This document shows positions 28,682-37,477 of a stretch of DNA of 55,531 bases, one piece after another (the first letter of the stretch is position 1; each line of letters opens with the position of its first letter). Location: the NCBI GenBank assembly GCA_003225295.1, contig QHYZ01000079.1:1-55531 (forward strand), read 5' to 3'. The notes beneath the pieces are model-generated. The model made no database searches. It had not been told where the DNA came from and saw only the letters and a list, made by a program, of their open reading frames with translations. This DNA comes from Acidobacteriota bacterium. GTDB taxonomy: Bacteria; Acidobacteriota; Terriglobia; Acidiferrales; UBA7541. The translations under genes and the position numbers were made by a program.

Positions 28682-30157
28682 TCATGATTCACTGTCAATC
28701 CTTTCGGCTGAGCGATTTGCTGACCTGGTCGCCGCTTCCATGCCCCAATTCAGATTGTCTGCGTAGGCCCCGGCGAAATGGATACGGCCGTGAGGTTCGA
28801 CGAGCGCGGGCCAAAGGCGGGTGAGGTCGCCGGGAGGATAGTGAAGAGTCTCGCAGGCCATGACCCACGGTTGGCGCGACCAGTCGAACACCAGCGCTTG
28901 CTCGATGTCCTCGGATTTTCCGGGATAGTACTGGCGAAACGTCTTCAGGGCGACATCGCCGGTGGTCAAGGCGTCCGCCGTCCCTACGAGAAGCCCCCGA
29001 CGTGTGTCTACATCGTGGGCCATTCGCCAAATATGGTTCAGCGCCCGTTCGTTGAACTCGATGTTCGGACTGACGCTGTCCTTTTCCCAAAAGCGGCTAC
29101 GCGACTGAAAGAAGGGCCGCGAAGCTGTGTAGTAAGGGACGCTAGCGAGCGCATAGCGCTTGCTCTCCGGCCAAGAGGGAATCACGGGAATCTGCCGTAG
29201 CATAATCGCAGACATGCAGCACACTAGGAACTCAGCCTCCAGAGTTTTTTCCTCGCCGGATTCGCGGTAGTGGACACGCACACCGCTCGAGCCGTGCTCG
29301 ATGCTTGTGACCGGTGTCTCGAGGCGGACACGCTCGCCGAGACGCAAGGCGAACGTGTCGGTCATTAGCTGATTACCGCCCTTCAGTCGGTAGACTTGGG
29401 GAGGGAATAGGGGCACTTTGCGCAGGTTGAGGATTGCGGCGTGCCACAAGACGTGCAGCGCCGATGCACCCGTGCTTCCAATGTATCTAATCGCTGACGG
29501 AGAGGCGCCCTGCTGCTTCAGCCATTCGTCTATCTTGACGGAATCGAGCTTATTCAGGCCGGCGTCGAACGGCCGGTATTCATCGGTGAATTTATCTAGA
29601 TACGGCGCGAAATAGAGGGAAGGCAGCTCCCACCATGCGTGGCGCGTGAGAAACTCGATCTCTTGCCGATTGAAACCCATCGCCTTGAGCACGTTCGGAC
29701 TTTGCAGGTCGTCCTCTGCGTACATCTTCCCTTGAAGCACCCGCATTATGCGGTTGCGGCGTGGATAGGGGAGTGCCGTCAGATTGAATTCCTGAACGTA
29801 TTGCCAGTAGCGGTCATAGCCGGGCTGGGTGAAATGCTCGGCCCCGGCGTCCACATAAAGCCCCTCGGCGAGGCCTTCGCGGACGGTACGCACGTGACCT
29901 CCGGTGCGGTTGGAAGCTTCGAGGACGGTGACGTCGTGCCCTCGTTTCATAAGCTCGTATGCACACGAGAGCCCGGCAATGCCAGCCCCGGCGACTACGA
30001 CTCTTTTGGCGCGTTTCGGTTGGCGGCCGACGGGTAGAGAGGGCAAGCCCGCAAACAGAAGCACGCCCGCAATTTGGAGCGCTTCGCGTCGCGGGATGCG
30101 ACCTGCACTAACCGGTGGTTTCTTTGCCTGTTCAGCAGATTCGAATGGCATGAACAC
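28682..30157 (-). CDS. FAD-dependent amine oxidase/desaturase-like oxidoreductase
   Basis: 491 residues. N-terminal IPRREALQIAGVLLFAGLPSL resembles a twin-arginine signal, although the RR context is not ideal. The FAD-binding motif is KRVVVAGAGIAGLSCAYEL (residues 51-69, GxGxxG at 57-62), followed by TVLEASNRTGGHVRT, the second dinucleotide contact typical of flavin amine oxidases and phytoene-desaturase-like enzymes. The C-terminal FAD motif is RIHFAGAYADNLNWGMEAA. The substrate cannot be predicted; likely a periplasmic or cofactor-loaded exported oxidase. Start ATG 30157 (or the internal ATG two codons later). No obvious operon partner: a DUF4410 relic follows and the dispersed repeat precedes it. 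Confidence 0.85.
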   Translation of the reverse strand: MFMPFESAEQAKKPPVSAGRIPRREALQIAGVLLFAGLPSLPVGRQPKRAKRVVVAGAGIAGLSCAYELMKRGHDVTVLEASNRTGGHVRTVREGLAEGLYVDAGAEHFTQPGYDRYWQYVQEFNLTALPYPRRNRIMRVLQGKMYAEDDLQSPNVLKAMGFNRQEIEFLTRHAWWELPSLYFAPYLDKFTDEYRPFDAGLNKLDSVKIDEWLKQQGASPSAIRYIGSTGASALHVLWHAAILNLRKVPLFPPQVYRLKGGNQLMTDTFALRLGERVRLETPVTSIEHGSSGVRVHYRESGEEKTLEAEFLVCCMSAIMLRQIPVIPSWPESKRYALASVPYYTASRPFFQSRSRFWEKDSVSPNIEFNERALNHIWRMAHDVDTRRGLLVGTADALTTGDVALKTFRQYYPGKSEDIEQALVFDWSRQPWVMACETLHYPPGDLTRLWPALVEPHGRIHFAGAYADNLNWGMEAATRSANRSAERIDSES

Positions 30158-30206
30158 GTACCTCGGAGACGAATTGTATCAGGCTCCTCCTTTTCATGAG
30201 CCGGGT

Positions 30207-30340
30207 AAGGAGAGTGATCCATTTGCAGAGCATGTTTAGGTGTACCGAAGTTCGCGGGCCAAAGAGCAGTCGCACGCGCCCTTTACCATGTAGACCAAGC
30301 AGTCCATTTAGCGATCCCGTTGCAAGAACTGACGCACTAC
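30207..30340. repeat. dispersed repeat, copy B (pairs with 14585-14727)
   Basis: Shares with copy A the ordered anchors GTAAGGAGAGT, AAGTTCGCGGGCCAAAGAG, AGTCGCAC, TAGACCAAGCAGTCCATTTA and a GATCCCGTTGCAAGAACTGA block. A hairpin with GGCTC and GAGCC arms (30182-30202) sits at the left end, at the same relative position as in copy A but with different arm bases. It lies just downstream of vapC. No protein frame is conserved between the copies. Confidence 0.55.
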
Positions 30341-30390
30341 CAGAGGTCTTGAGAGTTTGCCTCATCGGCAACCGAAGGAGCACCCTCATC

Positions 30391-30783
30391 TCACCAGATC
30401 GTACGAACCACTTTGGACCGAAGGATCTGACGGTCCGCAGTGAGCAGACGTAGCCCTTCGACCAGTGCGGTGGCTGCGATAATGCGGTCCGCTGGATCTT
30501 TGGGATAAGCTGGCGGAAGTGCAATGGCGCGCGCGCACGCGCGGCCACTGATCGGTAGGACAACGAACCGGGCCTGGACTTCCTGCAGGAAAGATTCGAG
30601 GCTAATATCGAGGTGAATCCGGCCCTTACTCGTGAGTGTCGCTAACTCCAGCAGTGTGATATCGCAAATTGCCAAGCCGTCGCCCTTCTTGCGCGCATCG
30701 TCGATGGCCGCCCTTGCCTTCCCTGAGAGCTGGCCTTGGTCAAACGCCAGCCAGACTACGACATGAGTGTCGACCAGAATCAC
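30391..30783 (-). CDS. vapC: VapC-type PIN-domain toxin ribonuclease
   Basis: 130 residues with a PIN domain: Asp 5 (ILVDTHVVVWLAFD), an acidic residue in DITLLELATL, Asp in YPKDPADRIIAATA and the last acidic residue in LLTADRQI. These four carboxylates form the metal site of VapC ribonucleases, which in known members cut tRNA or rRNA. The ATG at 30783 overlaps the antitoxin stop by four bases (ATGA), the classical toxin-antitoxin arrangement. The C-terminus (SKVVRTIW) is normal. All catalytic residues are present, so it is probably functional. Confidence 0.93.
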   Translation of the reverse strand: MILVDTHVVVWLAFDQGQLSGKARAAIDDARKKGDGLAICDITLLELATLTSKGRIHLDISLESFLQEVQARFVVLPISGRACARAIALPPAYPKDPADRIIAATALVEGLRLLTADRQILRSKVVRTIW

Positions 30784-31013
30784 TTGAGCTCGCCCCAGTC
30801 CTCGGGGGAAATAGCAGGCGAAACGACATCGCCTGCAACCGTGCCCTTGCCACTGAGGAAATTGTAAATCTCGTCTGTATCCGTGCGGACCGGGACGAGC
30901 TTCGCCACGGGCTTGCCGTGTTTAGTGATTACCACGGTCTCGTGCTTGGCCTGAACCTCGTCCATGACTGCGAGACAATTTGTCTTGAAGGCACCTGCTG
31001 CCATCCTCTTCAT
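30780..31013 (-). CDS. Phd/YefM-type antitoxin paired with VapC
   Basis: 77 residues with the Phd/YefM N-terminal DNA-binding fold: MAAGAFKTNCLAVMDEVQAK and the strand VVITKHGKPVAKLVPV. The C-terminal part (GKGTVAGDVVSPAISPEDWGELK) is the flexible toxin-binding region. AGGGGAGG lies about six bases upstream of the start. It neutralises the downstream VapC and probably represses the operon with it; see the palindrome at 31036. Confidence 0.92.
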   Translation of the reverse strand: MKRMAAGAFKTNCLAVMDEVQAKHETVVITKHGKPVAKLVPVRTDTDEIYNFLSGKGTVAGDVVSPAISPEDWGELK

Positions 31014-31035
31014 GCCGAACCTCCCCTAAAGAGCT

Positions 31036-31058
31036 ATGGTCATTATACCATGGCCATA
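31036..31058 (-). promoter_or_regulatory. vapBC promoter with overlapping palindromic operator
   Basis: On the minus strand TATAAT (bases 31047-31042) is a perfect -10 box about 25-30 bases upstream of the antitoxin start. It is embedded in a perfect inverted repeat, ATGGT-CATTAT-ACCAT (31036-31051), with a further ATGGCCAT palindrome touching it (31050-31057). This is the expected layout of antitoxin autorepression. No good -35 box was seen. Confidence 0.6.
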
Positions 31059-31218
31059 TTTGGATTCGCACATGCCAGGAGCAAGTTGATCCGACACTGA
31101 ATGGCGTCCTTAGGCCGCGGGAGGGGGAGCGCAGAATGATGCCAGAGGAACTGTTGCATTGTTGAGCTTGGGAGCAAAACTTTCCCAAACACATGTGGAC
31201 CCCCATGTCAGTGGACGA

Positions 31219-31890
31219 TTAGGAGTTGGCTATCGGCTTTCTGCCTACGCCAGAAATCCATCCTTTGGCGCGTTCCTCAATTACCTGCACATCTGAGTAA
31301 CCGGCGTTTGTAAGGAGTTCGCCATGCTCATTAACACTCAGGAGTGACATGCCCGTTCGTGAGGCGTATTTTTCAGCGAACCTTGCAGCCATGGTGTTCG
31401 CTCCCTTATAGATCTCCGCAATGAGGACCAGCGTGCCACCACCGGGCTTCATGACTCTGAAAACTTCGCGCATGTCACCGGGCAAGTTGGGCCACCAGAA
31501 GTGCGTTTCCAAGGCCGTTACGAGATCGAACATGCCGTCAGGAAACGGCAAGTCAGAAACAGAGCCGTGCCGGATCTCGACGCGGCCGAGATCTATCCAT
31601 CTTACGTTGGTTCCCTTTGTTGCCGCGACGCTCTCGTCGGAATAATCGACGCCGTAGACTTTTCCCTGCGTAGCGATCGCCGCTAACTTACTCACCGTCC
31701 TGCCGCCACCGCAACCTACATCGAGGATGGTGTGATGGTTCTCCATCGAGATGTGCCCTAGGCCCCAGTCTGTTAGCTTGGAATGGCTGGAATTCATTCG
31801 CCACAAAGTGAATCGGCCAAACCATCCTGTCGGCCTGCTGCATTGATTTACTGGTGTGTTCCTGCTGCCCACGATTGTGCACCCTGTCAT
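31219..31890 (-). CDS. class I SAM-dependent methyltransferase
   Basis: 223 residues from the ATG at 31890. The frame is open further upstream to 31953, but the natural N-terminus of similar proteins is near CSRPTGWFGRFTLWRMN. SAM motif I is TILDVGCGGGRTVSKLA (residues 54-70), then VYGVDYSDESV (motif II), HGSVSDLPFPDGMFDLVTALE and VFRVMKPGGG. This is a typical Methyltransf_11/25 domain of the UbiE type. The small molecule methylated is unknown. Divergent to the ADOP permease at 32182, separated by about 290 bases. Confidence 0.82.
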   Translation of the reverse strand: MTGCTIVGSRNTPVNQCSRPTGWFGRFTLWRMNSSHSKLTDWGLGHISMENHHTILDVGCGGGRTVSKLAAIATQGKVYGVDYSDESVAATKGTNVRWIDLGRVEIRHGSVSDLPFPDGMFDLVTALETHFWWPNLPGDMREVFRVMKPGGGTLVLIAEIYKGANTMAARFAEKYASRTGMSLLSVNEHGELLTNAGYSDVQVIEERAKGWISGVGRKPIANS

Positions 31891-32181
31891 ATAGTCTAAC
31901 CGTGGAGACCAGCCGGACCCCGTTGGCATCGAGGCAGTCTCACTTGCTGGCAAGGCGGGCGAATCGGAAAATGGCCGCTGACACGCACATCGGTAACGGC
32001 GCCAGCCATTTCAAAACGCCTCCAAACAATTACTTCAACTGGCACGGCCCCTAAGCACCGGGCCTCGGTGTGTTGCTCACGCAGTGCTGCTTTTGATCTG
32101 AGCAGAGCACAAAACGATTTCTCGAAACCCCCATACGCATGCGATTATGGACCGCATCCATCGCACCGCTAGGGGCGAGCT

Positions 32182-34620
32182 ATGCACACCTGGCTTCAGG
32201 ATGTCCGCTATTCCCTCCGACAACTCATCAAGAGTCCAGGATTCACGCTGACGGCGGTCGTCTCGCTTGCGCTTGGCATTGGAGCGACTACGGCCGTGTT
32301 CAGCGTGATCTATGCCGCCCTGATCAACCCCTATCCCTACCCCGCAGCGGACCGGATCGTGCGCTTGACGATAACGAGCAAAGCAGGTTCGTCGGATTGG
32401 GTCAATCCGAATGGTCCCCAGATTCGGCAATTGCGGCAGTTGCCTGTAGTAGAGAGTGTGCTGGCCATGGACTTCCAATCGCTGATTTTGACCGCGCACG
32501 ACCTGCCGGAGAATGTCAACGCGATCACTCTCATCTCGAACGGTTTCGACGATCTGGGTGTGCCCCCGCTGCTGGGCCGGGGACTCTTGCCTTCGGACGC
32601 AATCGATGGGCAGGAACCGCAGCCGGTGGTGGTGTTGTCCTACAGGTTTTGGCGGAAACAGTTCTTTGCGAATCCGGACGTGCTAGGAAAGACGCTGCAA
32701 CTGGACCGCAAGAACTATCAAATCGTAGGCGTTGCGGCGCCGCGATTCACCTGGTACATCGCGGATGTCTACCTGCCGCTGAAGTTGACCCAGGATCCAG
32801 GCAAAATGTATGTCGTTGATCTCCTCTTGAAGCGAGGTGTGACCTACCATGCGGCGGACGCTGCATTGCAGCCGCTGCTCGAACAGTTTGCCAAGGACAT
32901 GCCCAAGCATTTCCCCGAACTCTTCAAGGTGAAAGTGGAGGGGCTCAATGAGTGGGTCGTGAGTAGCATCAGCGGAACGCTGTATCTGCTGTTTGGCGCG
33001 GTGACGCTGCTGCTCGCGATCGGGTGTGGAAACGTGTCGATTTTGCTGTTGGCGCGGGGCGCCGTGCGGCAGCATGAGCTGGCTGTGCGAGCCGCCGTCG
33101 GCGCGCCCCGCAGCCGCATTGTGCGTCAACTGCTTACGGAATCGCTGCTGCTGGCGGCGATCGGCGCGTTGCTGGGCGTTTTGACTTCTTACGGAATACT
33201 CGCGGGCATCAAGGCGCTGCTGCCCCGATATGCCTTCGCACCGGAGGTCGCGGTCCGCATTAATCTTCCGGTGCTGTTCTTCAGTGTCGCGGTGGCGCTG
33301 GGAACGGGCGTTCTATTCGGATGGTGGCCTGCACTTCAGCTCTCGCGCACGCAGGTGGGTCAGATGATGCAATCAAACGCCCGCCGGGTGGCGGGCAGCG
33401 TGCGCGGACGCAACACGCACAATGTACTCATCGCCGGACAGATTGCGCTGACCATGCTTCTGTTGGCCGGAGCGGGCTCGGTCATGCAGGGTTTTGTGCG
33501 GCTGATACACACGCCACTGGGTTACGACCCGCACAATGTGATGTCGGTAGGAATTCCACTGCGCGAGAACTCGTACACGACATGGGCTTCGCGCGCGATT
33601 TATTTTGAGCAACTTCGAGCGAAGGTGGCAGAGACTCCCGCCGTGACCATGGCCGCCATTTCCAGCAACGCTACCCCGCCACGGAATGGATGGAATTCGC
33701 GGTTTGAGATTCTAGGCAAACCTGGGATGGAGCAGCAGATGGCGTCGATCAATCTGGTGAACCCAGGTTATTTTGCAGTGCTGCGGATCCCCCTGCTGCA
33801 AGGACGCGTATGGAACGAGACCGAGAATCATGACGGCGCGCATGTTGCCGTGATCAACCGGACCCTGGCGCAGCGCTATTTCCCCAATGGCGATGCCATC
33901 GGACACTTGGTAAAGCTACCGACCGTGGAGGACCGCCCCCCGGAGGTTTTATCGGCGCCAAACATAGCAGACTCGTGGTTGCAGATCGTGGGCATCGTAG
34001 AGGATGCCAGGAACGACGGGCTGCGAAACCCCATCAAGCCAGCGGTCTTTGTACCGTACACGTTGAGCATGAGGGAGGGGACCCAGATTCTGGTGCGGTC
34101 AGAGGTGCCGCCGCTGACGCTGCTGCACGCTGTGCGGGCGCAGTTGTTAGCAGTGAACCCAGACCAGCAGACCTGGAATGAGATCGAGGATCTGGACTCC
34201 TGGATTTCCAATGAGCCGGAGTGGCAGCAGGATCACCTGGCGGCATGGATCTTTGGCGTATTTGCCTGGCTGGCCTTGGCTCTCGCTGCAGTGGGGCTCT
34301 ACAGCGTGGTGTCCTATACAGTAGCGCAGCGCACCAAGGAATTTGGGATTCGCATAGCGTTGGGTGCTCAGAGCGGGCATGTGCTGCGGATCGTTTTTGT
34401 GTCGACCCTGGGAAGCGTGGCCACCGGGATTCTGGCTGGGCTTACACTCACCCTGGCCACCAGCACGATTCTAGCGAAGTGGGCGGAAGGCAACTCGCGC
34501 GATCCGATCATTCTATTGGCGGAGACCCTTCTGCTGAGTTTGGTATCTGCGATGGCCTGCGCAATACCGGCGCGGCACGCCTGTGAAGTCGATCCTATGA
34601 CAGCGCTCCGTTGCGAGTAA
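32182..34620 (+). CDS. ADOP/MacB-type ABC transporter permease, no N-terminal extension
   Basis: 812 residues, starting MHTWLQDVRYSLRQLIKSPG and therefore lacking the PadR-linked N-terminal helical domain of the copy at 5815. First helix SLALGIGATTAVFSV, a MacB-PCD domain, FtsX block 1 with LLFGAVTLLLAIGCGNVSILLLA and VRAAVGAPRSRIVRQLL, second PCD domain, and FtsX block 2 with VGLYSVVSYTVAQRTKEFGIR. Ends CEVDPMTALRCE. Intact. The lone gene has no PadR or ATPase beside it. Substrate unknown; inner membrane. It differs strongly in sequence from the three permeases at the left end, so it is an old paralogue rather than a recent copy. Confidence 0.92.
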   Translation: MHTWLQDVRYSLRQLIKSPGFTLTAVVSLALGIGATTAVFSVIYAALINPYPYPAADRIVRLTITSKAGSSDWVNPNGPQIRQLRQLPVVESVLAMDFQSLILTAHDLPENVNAITLISNGFDDLGVPPLLGRGLLPSDAIDGQEPQPVVVLSYRFWRKQFFANPDVLGKTLQLDRKNYQIVGVAAPRFTWYIADVYLPLKLTQDPGKMYVVDLLLKRGVTYHAADAALQPLLEQFAKDMPKHFPELFKVKVEGLNEWVVSSISGTLYLLFGAVTLLLAIGCGNVSILLLARGAVRQHELAVRAAVGAPRSRIVRQLLTESLLLAAIGALLGVLTSYGILAGIKALLPRYAFAPEVAVRINLPVLFFSVAVALGTGVLFGWWPALQLSRTQVGQMMQSNARRVAGSVRGRNTHNVLIAGQIALTMLLLAGAGSVMQGFVRLIHTPLGYDPHNVMSVGIPLRENSYTTWASRAIYFEQLRAKVAETPAVTMAAISSNATPPRNGWNSRFEILGKPGMEQQMASINLVNPGYFAVLRIPLLQGRVWNETENHDGAHVAVINRTLAQRYFPNGDAIGHLVKLPTVEDRPPEVLSAPNIADSWLQIVGIVEDARNDGLRNPIKPAVFVPYTLSMREGTQILVRSEVPPLTLLHAVRAQLLAVNPDQQTWNEIEDLDSWISNEPEWQQDHLAAWIFGVFAWLALALAAVGLYSVVSYTVAQRTKEFGIRIALGAQSGHVLRIVFVSTLGSVATGILAGLTLTLATSTILAKWAEGNSRDPIILLAETLLLSLVSAMACAIPARHACEVDPMTALRCE

Positions 34621-34724
34621 GTGCAGGAGCGGCAGTTTGTGCGGCGGACTCGAATCAGGACTGAGCGCGCCAAACATTGAGACGCTTCCTTTCAGAGTCG
34701 GAATTCTTCTCAGTTAGCGTGCTT

Positions 34725-34856
34725 TCAGGGGCGGATCGTGGGATTGCCGGGCTCGTCCACTGAGAGATTTTCTGTTTCGCGCACAATAACAGAGCGCTCG
34801 ACGACGTTTTGTAATTCGCGAATATTAACTGGCCAGGGATACGAAGAATCTGCGGG
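34725..34856 (-). pseudogene. relic of sigma-54-dependent activator (NtrC-type AAA+ domain end)
   Basis: Minus strand: DSSYPWPVNIRELQNVVERS followed by VIVRETENLSVDEP and a stop at 34725-34727. YPWPxNIRELQNVxERSVI is the diagnostic end of the sigma-54 interaction domain. The rest of the AAA+ domain and the Fis-type helix-turn-helix are missing, with in-frame stops on both sides. The remainder of the 34621-34970 spacer shows nothing else. Confidence 0.75.
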
Positions 34857-34970
34857 TCAGTATTCGTCGCCCACCGGTTGCCATGTGACTCTTTCATGCC
34901 TGGCCACGAGTTATGGCCTTAACCAACGCGTAGTTCTCGTTCGATTTGCCGCCTTCTCTGGGGCCTCTGT

Positions 34971-36635
34971 TCAGTGGGACGGGAGAGGCGGGGGCAGCGC
35001 GAAGGCGTAAAGAATGTCCTGGACAGCGAGGATGAGGTATTGCCGTCCGTCGAGTTCGTAGGTCATCGGCGACGCGTCCATGCGTCCGCCGGCGTTCAGG
35101 TGCCACAGGGTTTTGCCCGTGGCCGGATCGAGAGCCAACAGATTGCCGGAATTATCGGCGCTAAACAGGAGATGGCCGCCGGTGGTAAGAATTCCTGAGA
35201 TACCTTCGCCGTTTCCGATTTCGTGATTCCACACTACCTTGCCGGTGCGGTAGTCAAGCGCACGCAGCGTCGAATTAGCCCATAGGATGCGATCTCGGCC
35301 TGCCCAACCTTCCGGCTTCCCCGTGGCTGTGAGGTAGAAGATGCTAAAGATGCGGCGGGCATTGACATAAAAAAGGCTCGTCTGGGGATCAAAGCTTGGC
35401 GCCATCCAATTGCTGCCTCCGTCCGAGCCAGGCTCGACGAGCGCCCCGTCCGGGCTCGGAGCGGCTTCCGGCTTAGCGATCGGGCGGCCGCGAGAGTCGA
35501 CGCCGGAAGCCCACGTCTGGTCGATGAACGGGGCTGTGACCAGATGCTGTCCATTCGTTCGATCGAGCAGAAAGAAAAAACCATTGCGGCTGGCCTGCGC
35601 AAGAAGCTTACGCTGCTTGCCCTTGAACTCGGCGTCGAAGAGAACTGGAGTCTCGACAGCGTCCCAGTCGTGCACGTCGTGCGGCGAAGGCTGGAAATAC
35701 CAGACAAGCTTCCCGGTGTCGGGATTCAGGGCCACGATGGAGCAAGTGAAGAGATTGTCGCCGGCGCGCCCCTCGCCTGCGAGCACGGGATTGGGATTGC
35801 CCGTGCCCCAATACAGCAGGTTGAGCTCCGGGTCATACGTTCCGGTCATCCACGTCATGCCGCCTCCGTGGAGGATGGCGTCGGGGTCGTTGGGCCACGT
35901 TTCAGAGCCCGGTTGGCCGGGGTCCGGATCGGTGTACCAGCGCCACTGGATTGCTCCGGTCTCCGGATCCAGGGACTCAAGGAAACCCCGAACATCCGTA
36001 ACGTCCCCGGAGACGCCCACGATCACGTGATCGCGTATAACAAGCGGTGCCATTGTCGAGAAGTAACCGAGCTTTGGATCGGCCAGCTCTACGATCCAGC
36101 GAACGCCGCCATCCTTGGCATCGAGACAGACCAAATGCGCGTCGGGCGTAGTAAAGTAGAGCCAATTCTTGTACATGCCCAATCCGCGATTGCCGATGTG
36201 GTCGCCTTCGGAAGCACGTAGGTAGTGCCAAATCTCACGCCCAAAGCGAGCGTCGACAGCCCAAACGTTGTCGGGCGCTGTGAAATAGAGAATGCCGTTC
36301 ACTTCCAGAGGGGTCGATTTGATCGAGGACGCGTGCGGCTGAAAGACCCAGGCGAGTGTAAGCGAGCCGACGTTTCCGGCATTGATCTGATCGAGCGTGC
36401 TGAAGCGACCACCCGAATAGTCCCCGTTATAGGTCGGCCAGGTATCGGTTGCAGGTCTGAGCAAAGCCGCAGGGTCGAGCCCTTGCGCCGCGGCGAACGG
36501 TACATGCAGGCTCAGTGCGAACAGCAGGAAGATGACCACCACCACTCGGCTGTGCAAATGAAGGCCCGTATCGTTCTCAAGGGGATCCTCGCAACTGCTC
36601 CTGATCTCGATTATTCCACACCGTTGAGAAAGCAT
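34971..36635 (-). CDS. PQQ-dependent dehydrogenase (alcohol/glucose dehydrogenase-like)
   Basis: 554 residues from ATG 36635, chosen because AGGAG lies just upstream and because the longer open frame would overlap the cytochrome gene. A signal peptide (VVVVIFLLFALSLHVPFAAAQ) sits after a longish polar leader, so the start could be somewhat later. The eight-bladed propeller shows WPTYNGDYSGGRFSTLDQIN, TPLEVNGILYFTAPDNVWAVD, GDVTDVRGFLESLDPETG, YWGTGNPNPVLAGEGRAGDN, FQPSPHDVHDWDAVETPVLF and FSADNSGNLLALDPATGKTLW, all typical of quinoprotein ethanol/methanol dehydrogenases. It oxidises an alcohol or sugar in the periplasm using PQQ and a metal ion. The stop is at 34971. Preceded after 38 bases by a diheme cytochrome c, the likely electron acceptor. 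Confidence 0.88.
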   Translation of the reverse strand: MLSQRCGIIEIRSSCEDPLENDTGLHLHSRVVVVIFLLFALSLHVPFAAAQGLDPAALLRPATDTWPTYNGDYSGGRFSTLDQINAGNVGSLTLAWVFQPHASSIKSTPLEVNGILYFTAPDNVWAVDARFGREIWHYLRASEGDHIGNRGLGMYKNWLYFTTPDAHLVCLDAKDGGVRWIVELADPKLGYFSTMAPLVIRDHVIVGVSGDVTDVRGFLESLDPETGAIQWRWYTDPDPGQPGSETWPNDPDAILHGGGMTWMTGTYDPELNLLYWGTGNPNPVLAGEGRAGDNLFTCSIVALNPDTGKLVWYFQPSPHDVHDWDAVETPVLFDAEFKGKQRKLLAQASRNGFFFLLDRTNGQHLVTAPFIDQTWASGVDSRGRPIAKPEAAPSPDGALVEPGSDGGSNWMAPSFDPQTSLFYVNARRIFSIFYLTATGKPEGWAGRDRILWANSTLRALDYRTGKVVWNHEIGNGEGISGILTTGGHLLFSADNSGNLLALDPATGKTLWHLNAGGRMDASPMTYELDGRQYLILAVQDILYAFALPPPLPSH

Positions 36636-36673
36636 ACCCACTCCTGTCTTCTGACATTGGGGTTCTCTATTCC

Positions 36674-37477
36674 CTATTTCAGACTTTCGAGATACGCAAA
36701 GAGGTTGTGAACATCTGCCTGCGTGAGCTTGTCGAGCAGTTCCCGATGGGCCGTCAGGGGATCTTGCAATTCGACCTTCACCCGATCTCGCGAGAATGAC
36801 TGATACCAACCGGAGGGGTCGTGCAGCGCAATCACAAAATCATCGGCGTGCGCCAACGGACCCTTGACCTGCTTGCCAGAGGGCAGCGTCACTACCACGA
36901 TGGTGTGCTTGCCCCCGGGATAGAGCATGTGTGCTTGGAGATCGATGGGGGAGTACTTGGTGGCAATAGTGGCCAGATCGCCCGTGGGGGAATGACAGTT
37001 CTTGCAGCCACCCGCGCCATTGAAAAACACCTTTCCGGCCTCTGGATCGCCAGTAAGCAGTTTCTCTATTGGGTATTTGCTAGGCACCCCTCCCGAATGT
37101 AGCGCTTCGGCGGCACGCGCGTGCAGATACGCCGCTATGTCGAGCACCTGCTCATCGGTCAGCGGCATCCCGGGCATGCCTTTATCAGGGCGGCCGAGAC
37201 GAATGATTTCGCCGAGCTTGTCACCCTTCACGTCATGCGCGACAAGCGTTGAGCGGACCAGGTCTGGCCCCCGAGCGCCTGTGGCCTCAGGGCCATGACA
37301 GAATCCACATGCTTGCTCGAACTGTTTGTGTCCGCGCTCGACTGCCGGATCTTGAGAAACAGACTGGGGCCAAGCCGTGGAATTCCACAGACCGAGTAGA
37401 AAAATGATCGCTGCACAAAAAATTGCAGATCTCGCCACATGTGTTTGCCATGCTGGCCCATTCCCTCGCATCTTCAT
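36674..37477 (-). CDS. periplasmic diheme cytochrome c
   Basis: 267 residues. Signal peptide ARSAIFCAAIIFLLGLWNSTA. Two haem-binding CxxCH motifs: CGFCH at 57-61 and CKNCH at 158-162. A Met ligand for the first haem is likely in KGMPGMPL (residues 99-106). The last 100 residues (LPSGKQVKGPLAHADDFVIALHDPSGWYQSF) resemble the extra domain found on cytochromes encoded with PQQ-dehydrogenases. It precedes the dehydrogenase on the same strand, so the two form an operon in which this protein takes electrons from the quinone. Confidence 0.9.
   Translation of the reverse strand: MKMRGNGPAWQTHVARSAIFCAAIIFLLGLWNSTAWPQSVSQDPAVERGHKQFEQACGFCHGPEATGARGPDLVRSTLVAHDVKGDKLGEIIRLGRPDKGMPGMPLTDEQVLDIAAYLHARAAEALHSGGVPSKYPIEKLLTGDPEAGKVFFNGAGGCKNCHSPTGDLATIATKYSPIDLQAHMLYPGGKHTIVVVTLPSGKQVKGPLAHADDFVIALHDPSGWYQSFSRDRVKVELQDPLTAHRELLDKLTQADVHNLFAYLESLK

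Noticed and set aside
34738-35010. Plus-strand 90-codon frame after the fourth ADOP gene
   Set aside because: No ribosome site or family motif; the opposite strand holds the sigma-54 activator relic in this place.
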